Positions 16,143 through 23,261 of a stretch of DNA of 32,049 bases are shown here, piece by piece; positions within the stretch are counted from its first letter, which is position 1, and every line of letters starts with the position of its first letter. Under the pieces are notes generated by a model. That model saw only the letters and a program-made list of their open reading frames with translations, did no database searches and was not told where the DNA came from. Both the position numbers and the translations under genes were made by a program. This stretch comes from [Clostridium] symbiosum ATCC 14940 (GTDB lineage: Bacteria > Bacillota > Clostridia > Lachnospirales > Lachnospiraceae). Where the stretch lies: contig NZ_KE992994.1 in the NCBI RefSeq assembly GCF_000466485.1, positions 1-32,049 on the forward strand, read 5' to 3'.

Positions 16143-16991
16143 ATGAAACATTTTTATCTGATTGTGAATAAAGAGAAGGAAAATGCGGAAAAGGGTGCGG
16201 AGATGATTGCGGAATACCTGTCCCGGCAGGGATGCGAATGCCTGTGGGATCAGGAACCGCCGGACACCTCCGAGTACCGCTATACGGACGGCCGGAAGGT
16301 TCCCCAGGAGACGGAATGCGTGATTGTTCTGGGCGGGGACGGAACGCTGATCCAGGCATCGAGGGATCTGGCCGGTAGAAATCTGCCGCTGTTCGGTGTA
16401 AATATGGGCCATCTCGGTTATCTGACACAGATTTGCTGCGAGAGGGATATCCTGACTGCCATGGACGATCTGCTGGCCGACCGCTACAGGCTGGAGCACA
16501 GAATGATGCTGCAGGGACGTGTGATTTCAGACGGCAGAACCGTAGCCGAGGATATTGCCCTGAACGATATTATATTAGGAAGAATGGGGCTTCATACACT
16601 GAAATACGATCTGTATGTCAATGGGGAATTTTTTAATGAATATACGGCTGATGGAATGATTATGGCTACACCGACCGGTTCGACGGCTTATAATCTGTCG
16701 GCGGGAGGCCCGATTGCGGCGCCGGAATCCGATTTGATCATCATGACCCCTATCTGTCCCCATACGCTGAACTCCAGGAGTATCGTTCTCTCTTCCGAAA
16801 ACAGGATTATGCTGAAGGTAACAGGGGGAGAGGATCGCGAACAGTTTTTAAGCTTTGACGGCGATACGGTTGTAAAGCTTAGAAGAGGGGACCGGATTGA
16901 GGTGGAGCGATCAGAAATCACAACGACGCTGGTGCAGCTCAGCCAGGTTTCATTTCTTGAGAATATCAGGAAAAAGATGAAGCATATATAG
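16143..16991 (+). CDS. nadK: NAD kinase
   Basis: NadK phosphorylates NAD to NADP. The protein from 16143 has 282 residues. GGDGT at 64-68 is the nucleotide-binding and catalytic motif; NMGHLGYLT and DGMIMATPTGSTAYNLSAGGPI are the other family signatures. The start at 16143 (MKHFYLIVNKEK) has GGGAG (16130-16134) eight bases upstream; the upstream in-frame ATG codons at 16122 and 16125 lie before that site. It stands 37 bases after tlyA and is followed by a large intergenic palindrome before argR. Confidence 0.95.
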   Translation: MKHFYLIVNKEKENAEKGAEMIAEYLSRQGCECLWDQEPPDTSEYRYTDGRKVPQETECVIVLGGDGTLIQASRDLAGRNLPLFGVNMGHLGYLTQICCERDILTAMDDLLADRYRLEHRMMLQGRVISDGRTVAEDIALNDIILGRMGLHTLKYDLYVNGEFFNEYTADGMIMATPTGSTAYNLSAGGPIAAPESDLIIMTPICPHTLNSRSIVLSSENRIMLKVTGGEDREQFLSFDGDTVVKLRRGDRIEVERSEITTTLVQLSQVSFLENIRKKMKHI

Positions 16992-17001
16992 GGGCGGCAG
17001 G

Positions 17002-17140
17002 GTAACAGTTCAGCCATGATGAATTCCGCGAGGTGTTTTCGCTGCTTTTGGCGAAAATCCCGAGTTAAGCGGCGCGAAACGGCGTTTTTTGCCGTTTCTG
17101 TGCATCATTTGTGCAGTTTGGCCGAAGGCTGAACTGTAAC
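17002..17140. repeat. 139-bp dispersed intergenic palindrome, full copy
   Basis: The ends GTAACAGTTCAGCC (17002-17015) and GGCTGAACTGTAAC (17127-17140) are inverted, with perfect pairing of the inner ten bases. A second layer, ATGATG (17016-17021) with CATCAT (17103-17108), continues the stem. The interior holds AAACGGC/GCCGTTT with a T-rich loop. A truncated copy lies at 10279-10324 and diverged relatives at 1957, 13335 and 41. It is noncoding and sits between nadK and argR. Size and long terminal inverted repeats fit a MITE or complex REP-type element, though no clear target duplication was seen. Confidence 0.82.
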
Positions 17141-17247
17141 GCGGCAGTTATCAGACAGAGTAATTATCAGAATGCGCCGGATATCCGGAGGCAGCTGGTA
17201 TCAAGGTGTTTCAGACAGAATGATGTATCAGAGCGGAGGATAGTTTA

Positions 17248-17697
17248 ATGAAATTGGAACGTCATAGCAAGATTGTAGAGTTGATTGGGAAATATGAAAT
17301 TGAAACGCAGGAAGAGCTGGCGGAATATCTGAACAAAGAGGGATATAACGTGACCCAGGCCACCGTATCCCGTGATATCAGGGAATTGAAGCTGTCCAAG
17401 ATCCAGACGGAGAACGGGCGCCAGAAGTATGCGGTGTTTCATCCGCAGACGGCATTCAATGACAAATACATCCGAATACTCCATGACAGCTTTCTTTCCA
17501 TGGATATGGCACAGAACATACTGGTAATCAAGACGGTGTCAGGCATGGCGATGGCGGTGGGGGCGGCTCTAGACTCCCTGCATTTTGGAGAAATCGTCGG
17601 CTGTATCGCAGGAGACGACACGGTAATGTGCGCTGTGCGGACTGTGGATGACACGATAGTATTGATGGATAAGATCAAGAAGCTCATAGCTGGATAA
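17248..17697 (+). CDS. argR: Arginine repressor ArgR
   Basis: ArgR/AhrC binds ARG boxes when loaded with arginine and controls arginine synthesis and breakdown genes. The 149-residue protein has the N-terminal winged helix (RHSKIVELIGKYEIETQEELAEYL, then QATVSRDIRELKL) and the C-terminal hexamer/arginine-binding domain with GCIAGDDTVMCAVRT, where the paired Asp residues contact arginine. GGAGGA at 17235-17240 lies seven bases before ATG. It is eleven bases upstream of recN, a standard Firmicutes pairing. Confidence 0.95.
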   Translation: MKLERHSKIVELIGKYEIETQEELAEYLNKEGYNVTQATVSRDIRELKLSKIQTENGRQKYAVFHPQTAFNDKYIRILHDSFLSMDMAQNILVIKTVSGMAMAVGAALDSLHFGEIVGCIAGDDTVMCAVRTVDDTIVLMDKIKKLIAG

Positions 17698-17708
17698 GGG
17701 GTGATGGG

Positions 17709-19382
17709 ATGCTGTTTCATCTGTATGTGAAGAATCTGGCCCTCATCGACTCTGCGGAAGTGGAGTTCGATGACGGGCTGAATATACTGACCGGCGAGAC
17801 GGGAGCCGGTAAATCGGTTATTATAGGCTCGGTTAATGTGGCTCTGGGCGCCAAGGCGTCGAAGGATCTGATACGCCAGGGCTGTGACAGCGCCTATGTG
17901 GAACTGGTCTTTTCCGTGACCGACGAAAAAAAACGGAAGGAACTTGAAGGTCTGGATGTGCACCCGGACGACGACAGTCTTATTATCATTTCTAAAAAAA
18001 TCATGCCTGCCAGAAGTATCAGCAAGATTAACGGGGAGACAGTGACCTCGGCCAGGCTGCGGGAAATTACCGGACTTCTGATTGATATCCACGGGCAGCA
18101 TGAGCATCAGTCTCTGCTATATCATGCCAGACATCTGGAGATTCTCGACGAATATGGAAAAACCCGGACTGCCGGTTTAAAACAAAAAATTGCAAAAGAG
18201 TACCATGCATACATAGAACTCAGGAAAAAGCTGGAGTCGCTGAATCTGAACCAGGAGCAGAGGCTTAGGGAGATGGATTTCTGCCGTTTTGAGATCGACG
18301 AGATTGAGAATGCGGATTTAAAACCGGGGGAAGAGGAGGAATGCCAGTCGGTTTACCGCCGGTTTTCGAATGCCAAGAGGATCACGGAGAGCCTTGCTCT
18401 TGCCCATGAAGCCGTCAGCACGGATGAGATTTCAAGGGCTTTAAGGGCGGTGGACGATGCGATGCAGTACGACGAGGAGCTGATGAGCATCAGGGACCAG
18501 CTCTATGATGTGGATTCCCTTTTGAGTGATTTGATAAGGGAGATTTCCGCCCATCTGGAGGAGATGACGTTTGACGGGGATTCCTTTAATCAGGTGGAAG
18601 AACGCCTGGATCTGATTCGAAACCTGGAAAGTAAATACGGAAAGACCATTGAGGATGTCCTTAAAAGCCTGGAAGAGAAAAAGAAGAAGCTGGAGGAGCT
18701 TGAGAACTATGATTTACTCCGCCTTCATACGGAAAAGGAGCTTAAGGCATCGGAAGACAGGCTGGAAGAACTGTCGGCCGCCCTGTCTAAGCTGAGACAG
18801 GAGATTGCCGGTGAATTATCGGACAAGATCGAGGACGGGCTTAAGGAACTGAATTTCCTGGATGTGAAGTTTGCAATGGAATTCAGACGGTTAAGCCATT
18901 TTACTCCGGCCGGTTACGATGAAGCGGAATTTATGATCTCCACCAATCCGGGAGAGCCGGTCAGACCTCTCGGCATGGTTGCCTCCGGCGGTGAGCTGTC
19001 GCGCATCATGCTGGCGGTGAAAACGGTGCTGGCCGAGACAGATGATATTCCCACCCTGATTTTTGATGAAATTGATACCGGGATCAGCGGCCGGACGGCC
19101 CAGATGGTTTCGGAAAAGCTTCGTGTAATCGCCCGGAGCCATCAGGTTATCTGCATTACCCACCTGCCGCAGATAGCCGCCATGGCCGACAGCCATTTTG
19201 AAATAAGAAAATCGGTGGAGGAGGGCCGGACGACGACAACGATCCGCCCGCTTGACAGGGAGCAGATGACGGAGGAACTGGCCAGACTTCTTGGCGGAGC
19301 CGAGATTACGGAGACGGTAAGGCAGAACGCGAGGGAGATGAAAGAGCTGGCCGACGGTAAGAAAGGGCTGGCAGTAAGATGA
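17709..19382 (+). CDS. recN: DNA repair protein RecN
   Basis: RecN is an SMC-like ATPase that acts early in double-strand break repair. The 557-residue protein has Walker A GETGAGKS at 29-36, long coiled-coil arms through the middle (about 155-370, rich in Glu/Leu/Lys/Arg), the ABC signature in ASGGELSRIMLAVK and Walker B LIFDEIDTGISG, then ITHLPQIAAMAD. All functional motifs are intact. It follows argR closely and its stop overlaps the MocR-type gene by ATGA. Confidence 0.96.
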   Translation: MLFHLYVKNLALIDSAEVEFDDGLNILTGETGAGKSVIIGSVNVALGAKASKDLIRQGCDSAYVELVFSVTDEKKRKELEGLDVHPDDDSLIIISKKIMPARSISKINGETVTSARLREITGLLIDIHGQHEHQSLLYHARHLEILDEYGKTRTAGLKQKIAKEYHAYIELRKKLESLNLNQEQRLREMDFCRFEIDEIENADLKPGEEEECQSVYRRFSNAKRITESLALAHEAVSTDEISRALRAVDDAMQYDEELMSIRDQLYDVDSLLSDLIREISAHLEEMTFDGDSFNQVEERLDLIRNLESKYGKTIEDVLKSLEEKKKKLEELENYDLLRLHTEKELKASEDRLEELSAALSKLRQEIAGELSDKIEDGLKELNFLDVKFAMEFRRLSHFTPAGYDEAEFMISTNPGEPVRPLGMVASGGELSRIMLAVKTVLAETDDIPTLIFDEIDTGISGRTAQMVSEKLRVIARSHQVICITHLPQIAAMADSHFEIRKSVEEGRTTTTIRPLDREQMTEELARLLGGAEITETVRQNAREMKELADGKKGLAVR

Positions 19383-20740
19383 AGTTAGATTTGAACGATC
19401 CGGGGCTTAATCTTTACCTGAGGGTTTACAACTATTACAAAGATTTAATCTGTTCCGGAAAGATGCAGCCGGGGACAAGGCTGCCCTCCATCAGGAAATG
19501 TGCAATGCAGCTTCAGCTTTCCAGGACCACGGTGGAGACGGCGTATATGCTGCTGGCGGCGGAGGGGTATATCCTGTCCCGTCCGCAGAGCGGCTATTAT
19601 GTGACTGAGATACTGAATTCCGGCCCAAGGGAAGCGTGGAAGCCGGGCGGCAAAGAGACGGACGGGCCTAAGATACGTTATGATTTTGCATCCTCCAACG
19701 TGGATCGCGACAGCTTCCAGTTCGATCTATGGAGGCGCTATATTAAAAGTTCCCTCCGCCAGGATGAGCGCCTTTTATCCTACGGCGAGCCTCAGGGAGA
19801 GAGGGAGCTTCGGGAGGCTATCTGCAGTTATCTGGGCCGCCACAGGGGTGTGGTCTGCACTCCGGAGCATATTGTGGTGGGGGCGGGTGTGCAGAGCCTT
19901 CTGCATATCCTCTGTCCGATGGTGAGGGACAGGAAGAATGCATATTTTTACAATCCTGGTTTCAGACAGGGGCGTACGATTTTTGAGGACTTCGAGTTCA
20001 GGACCGGGGGGATGCGCAGCGCCAGGGAAGCGGGAGGACCGGATTCCGGCAGCATCTGCTACCTGACGCCTTCTCAGATGACGGTATGGGGCGAGGTGAT
20101 GCATATTACGGAGCGGATGGATTTGCTCAAAGAGGCATTTGAAAAAGACATCCTCATTATAGAGGATGACTATAACAGCGAGTTCCGGTATTATAACAGG
20201 CCGACTCCATCCCTTCAGGGGCTGGCAGGCGGGCGCGGAGTTGTGTATCTGGGAACATTTTCAAGACTTCTGCTTCCCTCCATCCGAATGAGCTTCATGG
20301 TGCTGCCGCCGGAGCTTCTTCCGGTATACAGGGAGCGGAGCCATTATTATAACCAGACATCGTCCAAGACGGAGCAGATTGCACTCTGCCAGTTCATCAG
20401 GGACGGCCACCTGGAGAGTCAGATTCGCAAAGCCAGAAAACTGTACACCGCCAAGGCGAAAAAGCTTTGTGAGGATATCGGCAGGATATTCGGGGACAGG
20501 GCAGTTCCCCATCTGGGGGAGGCTGGATTTCTGGTACTTGCGGAGATCCGGACGGAGCTTACTTCGGAAGAGATAGCCAGGAAAGCGGCCCATGCCGGAA
20601 TCGCTGTCCGCGCCGTGGTTCCGGAGGAGGGAAAAAGGGGGGAGAGTATGAACCCGAGAATTCTTCTTTCCTGTGCGACGGTGGGGACGGAGCATTATGA
20701 GGAGGCGCTCACGGAGCTGTACGACAGTATTTTTGGATAA
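19379..20740 (+). CDS. MocR-type GntR/aminotransferase regulator lacking the PLP lysine
   Basis: The 453-residue protein joins a GntR winged helix (about residues 10-76; PGTRLPSIRKCAMQLQLSRTTVETAYMLLAAEGYI) to a fold type I aminotransferase domain (about 100-450). The domain keeps YGEPQGERELREAI, VGAGVQSLLHIL, IEDDYNSEFRY (Asp264) and PSIRMSFMVLPP. At residue 296, where family members have the PLP-binding lysine (GTFSK), it has arginine (GTFSR; codon AGA at 20264-20266). The usual PSHQxPTG loop reads PSQMTVWG. It may therefore bind PLP without a Schiff base or have lost cofactor use. Overlap with recN suggests co-transcription. Target genes are unknown. Confidence 0.88.
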   Translation: MKLDLNDPGLNLYLRVYNYYKDLICSGKMQPGTRLPSIRKCAMQLQLSRTTVETAYMLLAAEGYILSRPQSGYYVTEILNSGPREAWKPGGKETDGPKIRYDFASSNVDRDSFQFDLWRRYIKSSLRQDERLLSYGEPQGERELREAICSYLGRHRGVVCTPEHIVVGAGVQSLLHILCPMVRDRKNAYFYNPGFRQGRTIFEDFEFRTGGMRSAREAGGPDSGSICYLTPSQMTVWGEVMHITERMDLLKEAFEKDILIIEDDYNSEFRYYNRPTPSLQGLAGGRGVVYLGTFSRLLLPSIRMSFMVLPPELLPVYRERSHYYNQTSSKTEQIALCQFIRDGHLESQIRKARKLYTAKAKKLCEDIGRIFGDRAVPHLGEAGFLVLAEIRTELTSEEIARKAAHAGIAVRAVVPEEGKRGESMNPRILLSCATVGTEHYEEALTELYDSIFG

Positions 20741-20797
20741 CCGCAGGTACCTCATGAGGAGTTTAAGCAAGGCGGCATAGATTGAAAATAAATACTG

Positions 20798-21496
20798 ATG
20801 AGAAGGGAAATGTTTTTCTCATTTTTACAGTGGCTCTTTATTGTTTTATTAATACTTTACCTTTCCCTCTGCCTTTTTGGGGATAAGGCAAAGACTGTGG
20901 CAGTAATACTGATTGCAGCCGCGGTTATCTGTCAGGTGTCGTTTCATACTTTTTCTTACTTCAGATGGCTTGGTTATCCGTCACCGGCTGAATTTGTCAT
21001 GAATTTGTCCGACAGTTATCCCGGCCATTCCGTGGAATGCCTGAGAAGCTCAAAGATTTACTACGACGGAATGGATAAGATTTTTCCTGACTGCTACAAA
21101 GATTTCTTAAATATATACGGGGAGCCGCTGAAGGAAGAGAGAGAAGACAATAACCTGACGGTTGATTACGGCGGTTTCAGGGCATGGTTCTACTTAAACG
21201 GAGACAATTCTTTTCTGCAAAGGGTGGAGATAACCGGAAAAGACATATGCCTGCCGGTCAGTAAAATCAGGGTTGGAGATTCCGGGAGGAAAGTGGAACA
21301 TGCTTATCAGTTTAGCGAAGTAGTGGAGGAGGACGGGAGCCGGTATTATCTGGAAGACTGCTGTATGCTCTGCAACGTGCAGAAACGTTACCGGATCCGG
21401 TTTGAATACGACACAGCGGATCAAACAGTGATTCATATAGGAAAGAACCGCGGAGCTGTGTCGCGGATTTATATCGATGTGTGCTGGCTGGCCTGA
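20798..21496 (+). CDS. Hypothetical protein with two N-terminal membrane segments
   Basis: I do not recognise a family. The first 60 residues hold two hydrophobic segments (about 6-26 and 32-50) with a short polar turn. The remaining 170 residues are soluble, with several aromatic and paired Cys residues (EDCCMLCNV). The soluble part might lie outside the cell or in the cytoplasm; the sequence does not say. An alternative start is ATG 20810; neither start has a strong ribosome binding site. The coding region is convincing by length, hydrophobic pattern and a terminator after it. Confidence 0.65.
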   Translation: MRREMFFSFLQWLFIVLLILYLSLCLFGDKAKTVAVILIAAAVICQVSFHTFSYFRWLGYPSPAEFVMNLSDSYPGHSVECLRSSKIYYDGMDKIFPDCYKDFLNIYGEPLKEEREDNNLTVDYGGFRAWFYLNGDNSFLQRVEITGKDICLPVSKIRVGDSGRKVEHAYQFSEVVEEDGSRYYLEDCCMLCNVQKRYRIRFEYDTADQTVIHIGKNRGAVSRIYIDVCWLA

Positions 21497-21600
21497 GAAG
21501 TTCTGGAAAACTTTCCTGTAAATTAAGAAAGATTCACGCTCGCAAGAGTCATGCCCGCGGGATTCGCAAAATAATATTGAGAAAATAGACAGTATAGAGA

Positions 21601-21647
21601 AAACATGGAGGATGGCAACGCAAGGCACTCATTCTCCATGTTTTTTT
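21601..21647 (+). terminator. Rho-independent terminator closing the recN-side transcripts
   Basis: AAACATGGAG (21601-21610) pairs perfectly with CTCCATGTTT (21634-21643), and the right arm merges into seven Ts (21641-21647). The loop is long (23 bases). It separates the conserved block from the recombinase region. Confidence 0.78.
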
Positions 21648-21730
21648 GGTGCGCCGCGGAAGCTGAGCTGCAAATCTCTGCGCCTGAGGGTCCGTTCAAG
21701 GGAAGAAATATGGAAAAAAGTACCGGTTAA

Positions 21731-21758
21731 TTGTAAGCGTAATCTCTTAATATATACT
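21731..21758 (+). promoter_or_regulatory. Probable promoter of the recombinase gene
   Basis: TTGTAA (21731-21736) and TATACT (21753-21758) are 16 bases apart. About 85 bases of leader run to the AAAGGAGG ribosome binding site (21831-21838). The stretch 21500-21844 otherwise holds only the terminator and no credible gene. Confidence 0.5.
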
Positions 21759-21844
21759 TCAATTAATGATAAGATAGATGGAAATTGTGAAGCACGGTTA
21801 ATGGGGCTGAACAGTTTCGATAATTATATTAAAGGAGGACTACT

Positions 21845-22684
21845 ATGGCTAACGTTATAACCGCCAAAATGGAAAATTTATTTTGTGAACATTTGGAGCA
21901 GGATGAAAAAAGCAGACATACAATAGAAAAATACCGTCGGGATCTCAGAAAATTTATCGATTTTATCAATGGTGGAGAGGTGACAAAAGAACGAGTGATA
22001 AATTTTAAAGAATATCTGGTCGAAAATTACGCCCTCAACAGCGTTAATTCAATTCTTGCATCCATTAATCATTTTATGGTTTTTGCCGGATGGCAGGAAT
22101 TCCGGGTAAAGCAGCTTAAAAAACAGCGCCAGGTTTATTGTCCGGAGGAAAGAGAACTGAGCAGACAGGAATATTTTGAACTGATCCGAACGGCCAAAAG
22201 AGAGGGAAAAGAAAGGATATGCCTGATTATCCAGACAATCGGAAGTACGGGGATCCGAATCAGCGAACTGCCCAGTATCACGGTACAGGCCGTGAAGGAT
22301 GGGGGAGTGCAGGTTGATTGTAAAGGAAAAAGCCGGCAGGTCCTTATGCCGAAAAAACTTACGATGAAGTTAATGCATTATATAAAGAAAGAGAAGATCC
22401 GCAGCGGCCCGGTGTTCAGGACAAAACAGGGAAATCCGATTGATCGCAGCAACATCTGGAAAGAAATGAAAAAAATATGCCGCAAAGCAGGGATAAAAGA
22501 GAAAAAAGTATTTCCTCATAATCTCCGGCACCTCTTTGCCTGTTCCTTTTATCAGATGGAAAAGGATATAGCAAAACTGGCGGATTTGTTAGGACACAGC
22601 AATATCAATACGACAAGAATCTATATAATCTCTTCGGGAGGTGAACACAGGAAACAGATAGAGAGAATGAATTTGTTATTATGA
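21845..22684 (+). CDS. Tyrosine recombinase, probable inversion enzyme
   Basis: The 279-residue protein has an N-terminal SAM-like core-binding domain (about 5-90) and a C-terminal catalytic domain with the full set of active residues: Arg138 in TGIRISEL, Lys160 or Lys162 in CKGKSRQ, His225 and Arg228 in HNLRHLF, His251 in LGHSNINTT and nucleophile Tyr260. It is compact and lacks an arm-binding domain, like XerC/D-type or phase-variation recombinases rather than phage integrases. AAAGGAGG (21831-21838) lies six bases before ATG. The stop at 22682-22684 is two bases before a 28-bp inverted repeat whose partner lies about 375 bases on, so the likely job is inverting that promoter segment. Confidence 0.93.
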   Translation: MANVITAKMENLFCEHLEQDEKSRHTIEKYRRDLRKFIDFINGGEVTKERVINFKEYLVENYALNSVNSILASINHFMVFAGWQEFRVKQLKKQRQVYCPEERELSRQEYFELIRTAKREGKERICLIIQTIGSTGIRISELPSITVQAVKDGGVQVDCKGKSRQVLMPKKLTMKLMHYIKKEKIRSGPVFRTKQGNPIDRSNIWKEMKKICRKAGIKEKKVFPHNLRHLFACSFYQMEKDIAKLADLLGHSNINTTRIYIISSGGEHRKQIERMNLLL

Positions 22685-22686
22685 TG

Positions 22687-22714
22687 TACCACATAATACT
22701 GATTATGTGGTATT
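22687..22714 (+). repeat. Left inverted repeat (recombination site) of the promoter inverton
   Basis: This 28-base sequence recurs in opposite orientation at 23062-23089 with one mismatch (22690 versus 23086), and the 24 bases 22691-22714 are identical. Each copy is itself a palindrome: TACCACATAAT and ATTATGTGGTA arms around the asymmetric centre ACTG. That is the layout of a tyrosine recombinase core site with two monomer-binding arms and a spacer. Confidence 0.93.
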
Positions 22715-22928
22715 CTTGCATGTTCGATTGAAGTTATAAGGGGAAACACTCCGCTAATCTGAGGTGGGTGGAGCAGAATAGAAGTGAAGATACAGATAGA
22801 GATGCCATTCTTTTTACTCTTATATGGAAAAATTTACCATCATATAGACGCACTTTTCCCATTAAAGATAATCTTAAAATTTTAAATTAGGTACGATTTC
22901 ATATTTCAATGGAGGAAATCTCTTGATT

Positions 22929-22957
22929 TTGACAAATAGTATTGTACAATATATTAA
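22929..22957 (+). promoter_or_regulatory. Promoter 1 inside the inverton, facing the regulator
   Basis: TTGACA (22929-22934) is a perfect -35; a 17-base spacer leads to TATTAA (22952-22957). An overlapping alternative is TTGATT (22923-22928), 16 bases, TACAAT (22945-22950). Confidence 0.7.
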
Positions 22958-22961
22958 AACA

Positions 22962-22990
22962 TTGAATTTAGAGTCCTTTATTGATATAAT
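22962..22990 (+). promoter_or_regulatory. Promoter 2 inside the inverton, facing the regulator
   Basis: TTGAAT (22962-22967) and a perfect TATAAT (22985-22990) are 17 bases apart. Together with promoter 1 it would drive transcription across the right repeat into the winged-helix/BTAD regulator, leaving a leader of about 265 bases. No comparably good promoter faces the other way. Confidence 0.75.
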
Positions 22991-23061
22991 AACCATAGAC
23001 CAAATAGGAAAATTATAATAAGATTATATTGAAATTGGGATATAAGCTTATTGTAGGAAAT

Positions 23062-23089
23062 AATACCACATAATCAGTATTATGTTGTA
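23062..23089 (-). repeat. Right inverted repeat (recombination site) of the promoter inverton
   Basis: This is the reverse complement of 22687-22714 with 27 of 28 bases matching. Its arms are TACCACATAAT (23064-23074) and ATTATGTTGTA (23079-23089) around CAGT. In the RNA made from the inverton promoters it can form a hairpin. The following leader 23090-23261 has a small palindrome CTGTCTGGACAG (23142-23153) but no gene. Confidence 0.93.
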
Positions 23090-23261
23090 TTACTGATTAG
23101 CAGAAACGAAATATTCAGCATTTTTGTATTTATGTTTATAACTGTCTGGACAGATTTTGGCTGCACAGTCTCCTCAGGGAGAAGTATTCATGGTATCAGT
23201 GGTGTAAAATGCAGAATTACCTGCCAAAGCAGTACGTAATAAACGGGGGAGATGAAAAAAA

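Larger units (their letters stand above)
22698..23078. other. Putative invertible promoter segment
   Basis: The stretch lies between the centres (ACTG at 22698-22701, CAGT at 23075-23078) of two oppositely oriented recombination sites. Because the centres are asymmetric and opposed, recombination would invert about 380 bases. The inside is A/T-rich, has no credible gene, and contains two promoters pointing right in the order given. Inversion would turn them toward the 3' end of the recombinase gene, giving antisense transcription there and silencing the regulator. Inversion itself is inferred. Confidence 0.85.

Noticed and set aside
21612-21860. 82-codon open frame ahead of the recombinase
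   Set aside because: It starts inside the terminator loop, has no ribosome binding site and overlaps the recombinase start; its composition does not look like a protein.
21845-22684. Phage or ICE integrase with attachment site
   Set aside because: There is no tRNA, no other mobile-element gene and no direct repeat; the paired sites are inverted and flank a promoter.
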